Shown here: one piece after another, positions 13,233 through 19,633 of the stretch
How positions within the stretch are numbered: position 1 is the first letter of the stretch
Layout of the letters: the number at the start of each line of letters is the position of its first letter
NCBI GenBank assembly: GCA_045649265.1
Contig: JAZRPO010000049.1
Span: 1 to 21,992 of the forward strand
Reading direction: 5' to 3'
DNA: 21,992 nucleotides
From: SIG480 sp045649265
GTDB taxonomy: Bacteria > Bacillota > Clostridia > Oscillospirales > JAAYXM01
Made by a program: the position numbers and the translations under genes
The notes under the pieces: model-generated
Told to the model about the DNA's origin: nothing
Database searches by the model: none
Seen by the model: the letters and a program-made list of their open reading frames with translations, nothing else

Positions 13233-14597
13233 ATGGCTTTCGAAAATCTTTCGGATAAGATTTCCTCTGCCTTTAAGAAACTTCGCTCAAAGGGGCGCCT
13301 TACGGAGCATGACATCAAAGATTCTATGCGCGAAATCAAGCTTGCGCTTTTGGAAGCAGATGTCAACTTTAAGGTTGTCCGCGACTTTATAGCAAAGGTC
13401 TCCGAGCGTGCTGTCGGAGTTGAAGTTCTTGAAGGTTTGAACCCTGCTCAGCAGATTGTTAAAATTGTAAACGAAGAGATCGCTTCTCTTATGGGCGGAG
13501 CCGGTGAAAAGCTCAACATCTCACCTAAGCCACCTACAATCGTTATGTTTGTTGGTCTGCAAGGCGCAGGAAAAACCACAAATATTGCAAAGCTTGCCGC
13601 ACATCTTAAAAAAACAGCATCCAAACGCCCCCTTCTCGTAGCCTGCGACACATACCGCCCTGCTGCGATAAAGCAACTTGAAGTTCTTGGAGCTCAACTT
13701 GATATTCCTGTGTTTAAGGCTGAGGAAAAAAAGCCTGTTGAGATTGCAAAACTTGCAAAGGCTCATGCCATATCCCACGGTAACGACATTGTTTTTCTCG
13801 ATACTGCCGGCAGGCTCCACATTGACGAAGAACTTATGAACGAGCTTAAAAGCATAAAGGACGAGGTTTCTCCTACCGAGATTATGCTTGTTATTGATGC
13901 TATGAGCGGTCAGGATGCGGTCACAACCGCTTCTTCCTTTGACGAAGCCCTCGGAATCGACAGCATTTTCCTTACAAAGCTCGACGGCGATGCAAGAGGC
14001 GGCGCCGCCCTTTCTGTTCGTGCTGTTACAGGAAAGCCAATCAAATTTGTCGGTGTTGGCGAAAAGCTTGACGGCATAGAGCAGTTTCATCCGGACAGAG
14101 TTGCATCCCGCATCCTTGGAATGGGTGATGTGCTCTCCCTTATCGAAAAGGCAGAGCAGGCATTTGACGAAAAGAAAGCGGCGGAGCTTGAAAAAAAGAT
14201 TCGTGAAAACACTTTTACGCTTTCCGACTTTCGCGAGCAAATGAAGCAAATTCAAGGTATGGGCTCAATGACTGACCTTATTAAGATGATTCCCGGAATT
14301 GATTCAAAGGCACTTGCCGGAGCAAAAATTGATGAACGTGCACTTCTTCGCACAGATGCCATCATTTCCTCTATGACCGAGCAAGAGCGCGAAAACCCTG
14401 CAATCATCAATTTCAGCCGCAAAAAAAGAATTGCTGCCGGAAGCGGAGTTTCCGTTGAAGAAGTCAACAAGCTTTTAAAGCAGTTTGATGCTTCCAGAAA
14501 AATGATGAAACAAATGACAAGCGGCGCTTTTACAAAGCAAATGTCACGCAAAGCCCGCCGTCACGGAAAAAGCGGAGGCTTTCCTTTTTCCTTTTAA
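13233..14597 (+). CDS. ffh: Signal recognition particle protein (SRP54/Ffh)
   Basis: GTPase that binds 4.5S/6S-type SRP RNA and hydrophobic signal sequences and delivers ribosomes to FtsY at the membrane. 454 residues. The N domain spans 1-90, followed by the G domain with P-loop GLQGAGKTT (108-116), DTYRPAAIKQL, DTAGRLH and TKLDGDARGG. The methionine-rich M domain follows from about 300 (MKQIQGMGSMTDLIKMIPG...SRKKRIAAGSGVSVEEVNKLLKQ). GGAGGG lies 5 nt before the ATG. No SRP RNA gene is visible in the window. Confidence 0.98.
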   Translation: MAFENLSDKISSAFKKLRSKGRLTEHDIKDSMREIKLALLEADVNFKVVRDFIAKVSERAVGVEVLEGLNPAQQIVKIVNEEIASLMGGAGEKLNISPKPPTIVMFVGLQGAGKTTNIAKLAAHLKKTASKRPLLVACDTYRPAAIKQLEVLGAQLDIPVFKAEEKKPVEIAKLAKAHAISHGNDIVFLDTAGRLHIDEELMNELKSIKDEVSPTEIMLVIDAMSGQDAVTTASSFDEALGIDSIFLTKLDGDARGGAALSVRAVTGKPIKFVGVGEKLDGIEQFHPDRVASRILGMGDVLSLIEKAEQAFDEKKAAELEKKIRENTFTLSDFREQMKQIQGMGSMTDLIKMIPGIDSKALAGAKIDERALLRTDAIISSMTEQERENPAIINFSRKKRIAAGSGVSVEEVNKLLKQFDASRKMMKQMTSGAFTKQMSRKARRHGKSGGFPFSF

Positions 14598-14662
14598 CAC
14601 ATTGTAAGCAAAAAAGTTTCTATATATTTGCTTTTATTAAACTACTTGGAGGTGAAATTTAA

Positions 14663-14905
14663 ATGGTTAAGATCAGACTTCGCAGAATCGGTGCAAAGAA
14701 AGCTCCGTTCTATCGTGTAGTTGTTGCTGATTCTCGCTTCCCGCGTGACGGCAGATTCATTGAAGAACTCGGAACATACAACCCCCTTACAGAACCGGCT
14801 GAAATCAAGATCGACACTGACCGTGCTCTTGAATGGATCAAGAAGGGTGCTCAGCCGACTGACACTGTAAAAGTTCTCTTAAAACGCACAGGCGCTATTC
14901 AGTAA
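14663..14905 (+). CDS. rpsP: 30S ribosomal protein S16
   Basis: 80-residue protein, typical length, with the family N-terminus MVKIRLRRIGAKKAPFYRVV and the core RDGRFIEELGTYNPL. It ends GAQPTDTVKVLLKRTG. GGAGGTG lies 9 nt before the ATG. Between ffh and this gene (14607-14636) AAGCAAA/TTTGCTT could form a weak hairpin with a large loop, so partial termination is possible, but a shared operon is more likely. Confidence 0.98.
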   Translation: MVKIRLRRIGAKKAPFYRVVVADSRFPRDGRFIEELGTYNPLTEPAEIKIDTDRALEWIKKGAQPTDTVKVLLKRTGAIQ

Positions 14906-14941
14906 TTCTTCGCCGGTGAAACCGGAGAAAAGGGACAACAA

Positions 14942-15172
14942 ATGAAAGACCTTTTAACTTACATTGCAAAAAGCCTCGTTGAGGACCCGGATTCCGTCAG
15001 CGTTACCGAAGTTACTAAAGAGGACGGGCTCGTCCTCGAACTTCGTGTCGCTCCTTCGGATATGGGAAAGGTTATCGGAAAACACGGCCGTATCGCTAAA
15101 GAAATTCGCTCAGTTATCAAAGCGGCTTCACTTCGCGATAACATCAAGGTATCAGTTGATATTGTTGACTGA
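14942..15172 (+). CDS. khpA: KH-domain RNA-binding protein KhpA (YlqC)
   Basis: 76-residue single type II KH domain. The RNA-binding loop is GKHGRIAKEIRSVIKAA. In Firmicutes KhpA forms a complex with KhpB (Jag/EloR) that influences cell division and elongation. The preceding 36-bp gap contains a small CCGGT/ACCGG hairpin and the ribosome binding site AAAAGGGA. Its position between rpsP and rimM is conserved in Firmicutes. A strong hairpin follows its stop. Confidence 0.94.
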   Translation: MKDLLTYIAKSLVEDPDSVSVTEVTKEDGLVLELRVAPSDMGKVIGKHGRIAKEIRSVIKAASLRDNIKVSVDIVD

Positions 15173-15180
15173 TTTGAATA

Positions 15181-15209
15181 TCGGGGCTGTCTGATTATGA
15201 CAGCCCCGA
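15181..15209 (+). terminator. Strong intercistronic hairpin between khpA and rimM
   Basis: An 11-bp perfect, GC-rich stem (TCGGGGCTGTC/GACAGCCCCGA) with a 7-nt loop, followed by ATTTAT rather than a clean T-run. It may act as an attenuating terminator or an mRNA-processing barrier that lowers rimM-trmD relative to rpsP. No promoter is visible in the 37 bases before rimM, so complete termination is unlikely. Confidence 0.55.
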
Positions 15210-15246
15210 ATTTATAAAATCCATTTGACCGAGGTGGAAAACGTCC

Positions 15247-15747
15247 ATGAAATTTATTGAAGCAGGAAAAATCGTCAATACGCACAGTGTCTACGGTGAG
15301 CTCAAGGTTCAGCCCTGGAGCGATACAGTTGACTTCCTGTGCGATTTTGACGTTATTTATATAGATGAAAAACCTTTTAAAATCGAAAAATCGAGAGTTC
15401 ATAAGACCTGCGTTCTTTTAAAATTAGCAGGTATAAACAATATAAACGATGCGGAAAAATACAAAAACAAAATAATCAGCGTTGACCGTGATGAAGTTGA
15501 GCTTGAAGATGATACATACTTTATCGCTGATCTTGTTGGCTTGAATGTTATAGATTCTGACGGAACAGAGCTTGGCAAGCTAACAGAAGTTATTTCTCTC
15601 CCCTCAAACGATGTTTATGTCGTAAAAGGCGAAGATGAGTATATGATTCCCGCTGTTGAAGAATTCATTGAAACTGTAGACCTTGACACCAAGGCCATGC
15701 ACGTTAAGACCATTCCGGGAATGAAAACTGAAAAAGGCGGTATTTAA
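15247..15747 (+). CDS. rimM: 16S rRNA processing protein RimM
   Basis: 166-residue ribosome maturation factor that acts on the 30S head with S19. It has an N-terminal RimM barrel (EAGKIVNTHSVYGELKVQPWSD) and a C-terminal PRC barrel (YFIADLVGLNVIDSDGTELGKLTEVI...DVYVVKGEDEYMIPAVEEFI). GAGGTGG lies 9 nt before the ATG. It is 3 bp from trmD, with the usual order. Confidence 0.97.
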   Translation: MKFIEAGKIVNTHSVYGELKVQPWSDTVDFLCDFDVIYIDEKPFKIEKSRVHKTCVLLKLAGINNINDAEKYKNKIISVDRDEVELEDDTYFIADLVGLNVIDSDGTELGKLTEVISLPSNDVYVVKGEDEYMIPAVEEFIETVDLDTKAMHVKTIPGMKTEKGGI

Positions 15748-15750
15748 AAG

Positions 15751-16491
15751 ATGCATATTGATATTATGACACTCTTTCCCGATGCATGCGACGCAATGAT
15801 GAGCGAAAGCATAATTGGCCGGGCTCGGCGCGACGGCAAACTGTCCATTGACTATTATCAGATCCGTGATTATACAAAAAATAAACAAAAGCAGGTTGAT
15901 GACTATCCATACGGTGGCGGGATGGGTATGGTTATGTATGCAGATGCCTTATATAACTGTTGGGCTGCAATAAAGAAAAAGCATCCGCTTGCTCATACAA
16001 TTTATATGTCTCCACAGGGCTCTGTTTTTACTCAAAGCAAAGCAAAACAACTCTCATCCGAATACTCCAATCTCATCCTTGTTTGCGGGCATTATGAAGG
16101 CATTGACGAGCGTTTCATCGAAGAGTGTGTTGATGAAGAGCTTTCAATCGGAGATTTCGTTCTTACAGGTGGTGAAATCCCCGCAATGGCAGTTACCGAT
16201 GCTATTGCACGTATGCTCCCCGGTGTACTATCCGATGAAGAATGCTTTTCAGAAGAGAGCCATTTTGATGGGCTTCTCGAATATCCCCAATACACCCGCC
16301 CCGCGCTCTGGCACGACAGGGAGGTTCCTGAAATCCTGCTTTCAGGCCACCATGCAAATATAAAGAAGTGGCGAAGAGAGCAATCTATCATCAGAACATT
16401 CAAAAAGCGCCCCGATATGCTTGACACAGCTCCCCTCACCCAGAAGGAAAAGCTTTTTGTCGAGAGTCTTAAAGCGTCGGACGAAATTTAA
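15751..16491 (+). CDS. trmD: tRNA (guanine-N1-)-methyltransferase
   Basis: SPOUT-class enzyme that makes m1G37 in tRNAs and so prevents frameshifting. 246 residues. Signatures are MTLFPDACDAMMSESIIGRA, YGGGMGMVM, VCGHYEGIDER, the trefoil-knot loop SIGDFVLTGGE, EYPQYTRP and the C-terminal SGHHANIKKWRREQS. It starts 3 bp after rimM. Unusually, no rplS follows; the last 23 bp overlap the 3' end of the converging M50 gene, and I see no terminator for either transcript. Confidence 0.98.
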   Translation: MHIDIMTLFPDACDAMMSESIIGRARRDGKLSIDYYQIRDYTKNKQKQVDDYPYGGGMGMVMYADALYNCWAAIKKKHPLAHTIYMSPQGSVFTQSKAKQLSSEYSNLILVCGHYEGIDERFIEECVDEELSIGDFVLTGGEIPAMAVTDAIARMLPGVLSDEECFSEESHFDGLLEYPQYTRPALWHDREVPEILLSGHHANIKKWRREQSIIRTFKKRPDMLDTAPLTQKEKLFVESLKASDEI

Positions 16492-17074
16492 TTCCGCAAA
16501 TCGCAACATAACCTGAGAAAACCACGAGCGAAGGATTGAGTTCTCCGCAAAAAGCAAGATATGTGCATATACCGACAAGTGCGCCTATTGAAACAAGCGA
16601 AAGTATGTAGCTTATTGCATATGCTGCTCGCAAAGAAAAAAGCTTTAACCCAAACGAGAGAACTATTCGCCCACCGTCAAGCGGAAAAACCGGCAAGAGA
16701 TTAATCGCTGTTATAACTACATTTATACCGGCAAAGTAATTCATTGAATATATACCTAATGTTTCAGCTGCCACAGTTGCAAGAATTGCGGTGATAACTC
16801 CCGCAATCGGGCCTGCGGCAGCTATTATTATTTCTTTTGTATATGACATATAAGAAAGCTCAGGAACGTTTACTGATATACCACAGGCTTTAATCTCTAC
16901 CCTATCTATTCTTCCTCCGACAAAACGGACCGCCAGAATATGCGATGCCTCATGTATAATAACCGCAATAGCGGTTGGAAAAAAAACTTTTCCAAAGTCC
17001 AAAGCATACATGCTTGCGATAAGAATAAAAAACGGAATACTGATTTTAATTTGAGGTTTTTTTTTCATTCTCAA
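16469..17074 (-). CDS. M50 site-2 protease, SpoIVFB-like
   Basis: 201-residue intramembrane metalloprotease. The zinc motif HEASH is at residues 41-45, and the second site NLLPVFPLDGG has the Asp ligand at 133. There are about five or six membrane helices and no CBS or PDZ domain, like the core of SpoIVFB, which cleaves pro-sigma-K during sporulation. Its pairing with a membrane-anchored M23 protein resembles spoIVFA-spoIVFB, so a sporulation role is likely but inferred. Start: TTG 17074 overlaps the M23 stop, with GGAG 5 nt away; ATG 17068 is a possible alternative with longer spacing. The 3' end overlaps trmD by 23 bp on the opposite strand. Confidence 0.88.
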   Translation of the reverse strand: MRMKKKPQIKISIPFFILIASMYALDFGKVFFPTAIAVIIHEASHILAVRFVGGRIDRVEIKACGISVNVPELSYMSYTKEIIIAAAGPIAGVITAILATVAAETLGIYSMNYFAGINVVITAINLLPVFPLDGGRIVLSFGLKLFSLRAAYAISYILSLVSIGALVGICTYLAFCGELNPSLVVFSGYVAICGIKFRPTL

Positions 17075-17949
17075 ACACGCTCCGATAAAATGTAAAGCGA
17101 AGGGTCAAGCCTCAAATTTCCTTTTCTTATTTCAAAATGGAGATGTGGCCCGGTTGACATTCCGGTACTTCCAACCTCAGCTATCTTCTGGCCGAGAGTT
17201 ACCTTCTGCCCTTTTTTTACACATAGCTTGGAATTGTGCCCGTAAAAGCTCTTAAATCCTCCTGAATGTTCAATCAGCAGATAATTGCCATAGGTTGCAT
17301 TTTTTCCTGCTTCCACAACCTTACCGTCTGCAAACGCACCAATTGATTTTCCCTTTTTTGCAGCAATATCAAGCCCTGTGTGAAAGCTGGCATCCTCAAT
17401 CACAGGATGGTCACGGTATCCGAAGCGCGATGTTACAACCCCATCAAGCGGCGCCTTGAACTTAAAGTTGATTGTCTCTTTTTGATAGCTGCAATATGAA
17501 GGCGGCGGAATCCTGAACGGTTCCGCCGCAGTGTCATCAGCAAGTTCCTCCGCACTCATCCGAAAGCTCAATGCTTCGAGGTTGAGCTGCTTCTCTTCTT
17601 CTTTTATCTTCTCTTTTTCTTCGGCAATTGACTGTTGTATATCTCCGATATAAAAGTTTTCAAAAGAATTTTCGTGTGTTTCATTCTCTTTCTCCGCCTC
17701 TTTTTTCTCCTCAAAAACCTCAACTGTCGAGTCGTCGCCTTTGATTTTTCCGCTAACAACCTCTATCGCCTTGTCTATTTCAAATTCTTCTTTTATAACC
17801 TCTGATATTTTCTTCAATGCCGGCGCTTCAGTTTGCTTTAACACTATTGCGCCGCATATTATAAAAACACAAATAAAGAGTCTGAGACAGAAAAAGAAAT
17901 TTCCTTTTTTCTTTTTCTGTTTTTTTCTCGCTCTTTGATAAGTCTGCAT
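17071..17949 (-). CDS. Membrane-anchored M23 (LytM) peptidase, SpoIVFA-like position
   Basis: 292 residues: a short, very basic N-terminus (KKQKKKKG), one membrane segment at about 18-37, a Glu/Lys-rich probable coiled or flexible region (about 45-130), and a C-terminal M23 domain (about 165-290). The zinc site looks complete: H190 and D194 (FHTGLD), H269 and H271 (HLHFE), plus FYGHNS near 235-240. It could be an active endopeptidase facing the cell exterior or intermembrane space. Its position next to an M50 protease resembles SpoIVFA, whose Bacillus M23 domain is degenerate, so this differs. Start: ATG 17949 with GAGGTG 6 nt upstream; in-frame ATGs further upstream would make the ribosome binding site coding. 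It follows a terminator by about 26 bp. Confidence 0.88.
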   Translation of the reverse strand: MQTYQRARKKQKKKKGNFFFCLRLFICVFIICGAIVLKQTEAPALKKISEVIKEEFEIDKAIEVVSGKIKGDDSTVEVFEEKKEAEKENETHENSFENFYIGDIQQSIAEEKEKIKEEEKQLNLEALSFRMSAEELADDTAAEPFRIPPPSYCSYQKETINFKFKAPLDGVVTSRFGYRDHPVIEDASFHTGLDIAAKKGKSIGAFADGKVVEAGKNATYGNYLLIEHSGGFKSFYGHNSKLCVKKGQKVTLGQKIAEVGSTGMSTGPHLHFEIRKGNLRLDPSLYILSERV

Positions 17950-17975
17950 CGTAATCACCTCGTATGTAATCATAT

Positions 17976-18015
17976 GAAAAAATCCGCTATGCAATAACGA
18001 AAACTGCACAGCGGA
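17976..18015 (-). terminator. Terminator between rnmV and the M23 gene
   Basis: On the minus strand TCCGCTGTGCA pairs with TGCATAGCGGA (11 bp including one G-U) around an 11-nt loop and is followed by TTTTTTC. It ends the comEC-holA-rnmV transcript. The M23-M50 pair therefore needs read-through or its own promoter close by. CATATGAT just after it loosely resembles a sporulation sigma-E -10 (CATACA-T), but I find no convincing -35. Confidence 0.8.
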
Positions 18016-18037
18016 GATTAAAAACATACAAGCTCTA

Positions 18038-18622
18038 TTAAATTTCAGACACGGCATTCTCAAATTCTTCTTTTGTCAAAACCAGATTTATTGCTTCAAG
18101 AAGCGCATTTGCACTCATAATAGCCGGAAATCCGAGCTTTTTTGCAAGCTCGCGCCTGCGCTTTGCGCTGTCTTCTTTTCCCGAAAGACCTGAAAAATAA
18201 AAATCCTGCTTTGTAATTCTTGCAAACTCACGAGTCTCTCCGTCAGAAAAGGTAGCCCCTGCACGAGCGAGCGCTTCCAGAATAACCTTCGGAGTCATCC
18301 CCTCGACGCCCAAAAGCCCTGCCTTTGACACTGCCGCCTTCCTGCGCTCCTTACCGCATACTTCCGGTATATATGCCTGCTTTATAACCCCTTTTTTAAT
18401 CATTCCTTTAAGATAGTTTCTGATTACGAAGCCTGCGCCGTCGCTATCCGTAAGAATTATTATACCGTTTTTTTCTGCAAGAATTGAAATCAGCCGGCGC
18501 TTCTCCTCATCATTAAAAATGCCAAAGCCTGCAGTTTCAATTATGTGCGCATCAACGCATTGTTTGATAGCATTGAGGTCATATCTGCCCTCGACGATTA
18601 TTGTCTCTTTTATACGTCTCAT
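18038..18622 (-). CDS. rnmV: Ribonuclease M5 (TOPRIM, 5S rRNA maturation)
   Basis: 194 residues. The N-terminal TOPRIM domain has catalytic Glu11 (IIVEGRYD) and the DxD pair D59/D61 in LTDSDGAGF. The C-terminal DUF4093 region (about 110-194) is typical of Clostridial RNase M5 (GVEGMTPKVILEALARAG). In Bacillus the enzyme trims 5S rRNA precursors on ribosomal protein L18. It matches the family in the ETAGFGIFNDEEKRRLI core. The start is ATG 18622, overlapping the holA stop as ATGA, with GGAGAAGA upstream; longer frames to 18673 lie within holA. A terminator follows. Confidence 0.9.
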   Translation of the reverse strand: MRRIKETIIVEGRYDLNAIKQCVDAHIIETAGFGIFNDEEKRRLISILAEKNGIIILTDSDGAGFVIRNYLKGMIKKGVIKQAYIPEVCGKERRKAAVSKAGLLGVEGMTPKVILEALARAGATFSDGETREFARITKQDFYFSGLSGKEDSAKRRRELAKKLGFPAIMSANALLEAINLVLTKEEFENAVSEI

Positions 18623-19629
18623 CGTCTCTTCTCCAATGCAATCATGGCAACAAGCTGCGAAACCTCTTCCCACCCTGCACCAAATTTAAGACGCGAATCA
18701 GCTTCCTTGCAAAGCTCTATCGCTTTGCGAACCTCGTCCTTTTTCATGGCGTTTGCAGCTTTTATGATAAGCTTTGCCGGATAATCACTTTTCATATTGA
18801 AAAAGTCCATTATTTCCTTTTTTCCGCCGCTATTTTCGAGAATGAGTTTTGCTGCAAGCATTCTTCTGAACTGGCTTGCAATGAGCGCAAGAGTCGGGAT
18901 GACTTCCTCATTCTGCGCTTCGAGGTCAGAAATAACCCTCAGTGCTTTTGCATAATTTTTTTCTGCTATCGCATTTGTAAGATCAAAAACAACAGAATTC
19001 AAGTTCCGTGATGCAACCGCTTCTATATCGGTTTTGGATATATTTTTCTTTTTTGCGTAGGCAGAAATTTTCTCAATTTCAGGGATAAGAAGCTCCATCC
19101 TCTCTCCGCAATAAAAAAGCAAGTAGTCTGCAGTATCAAAATCAATGTCCTTTTGATTTGCCATAAACCTTCTCGAAATCCATGAAAGCAAATCTGTCTT
19201 GGAAGCGCGTTCAAAATTTATTATGCTTCCGAATTTTTCAAAAACTTTATATAGCTTTTTTCTCTTATCGGGTTTTTTCTCAGGGTCAGAGTAAACAAAC
19301 ACCAAAACGGCATGCTCCGGCATATCAGAGAAAAGCTTTTCAGCTTTTTCTGAGAAATCTGCATTCGCAGAAATGACATCAAAATCACGAACTATAATTA
19401 TGCGGCGGTCATTCATTGCCGGATAGCTTTCAATCACCTCAGAAAGCTCATCAAACTCCGGTGTATGTTTGATTATTGTTATATTAAATTCAGGCATTAT
19501 ATCGCCGACCACAGCCTTCTGGAGCTCATTAAGATAATACTCACGAAGATACCCCTCTTCACCATAAAAAAGGTAAAGATTGTGGATGTTTCCCAATTTT
19601 AAATCCGTCTTAAACTCTTTTAATGTCAT
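18619..19629 (-). CDS. holA: DNA polymerase III subunit delta
   Basis: 336-residue clamp-loader subunit that opens the beta sliding clamp. The N-terminal AAA+-like domain begins MTLKEFKTDLKLGNIHNLYL followed by FYGEEGYLREYYLNEL, with no Walker A, as expected for delta. NDRRIIIVRDFD, then LVFVYSDPEKKPDKRKKLYK and the C-terminal collar domain (LIASQFRRMLAAKLI, ...KAIELCKEADSRLKFG) are typical. The start is ATG 19629, preceded by GGCGGTGA; an upstream ATG at 19692 lies within comEC and lacks a ribosome binding site. The gap to comEC is 4 bp, and the stop overlaps the rnmV start. Confidence 0.94.
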   Translation of the reverse strand: MTLKEFKTDLKLGNIHNLYLFYGEEGYLREYYLNELQKAVVGDIMPEFNITIIKHTPEFDELSEVIESYPAMNDRRIIIVRDFDVISANADFSEKAEKLFSDMPEHAVLVFVYSDPEKKPDKRKKLYKVFEKFGSIINFERASKTDLLSWISRRFMANQKDIDFDTADYLLFYCGERMELLIPEIEKISAYAKKKNISKTDIEAVASRNLNSVVFDLTNAIAEKNYAKALRVISDLEAQNEEVIPTLALIASQFRRMLAAKLILENSGGKKEIMDFFNMKSDYPAKLIIKAANAMKKDEVRKAIELCKEADSRLKFGAGWEEVSQLVAMIALEKRR

Positions 19630-19633
19630 TTTT

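Noticed and set aside
13521..14255. 244-codon minus-strand open frame inside ffh
   Set aside because: It is antisense to the conserved G domain of ffh and has no ribosome binding site or recognisable domain; the + strand codon pattern explains it.
17950..18063. Longer N-terminus for the M23 protein
   Set aside because: It would overlap the rnmV end and a terminator, and would encode the GAGGTG site that serves ATG 17949.
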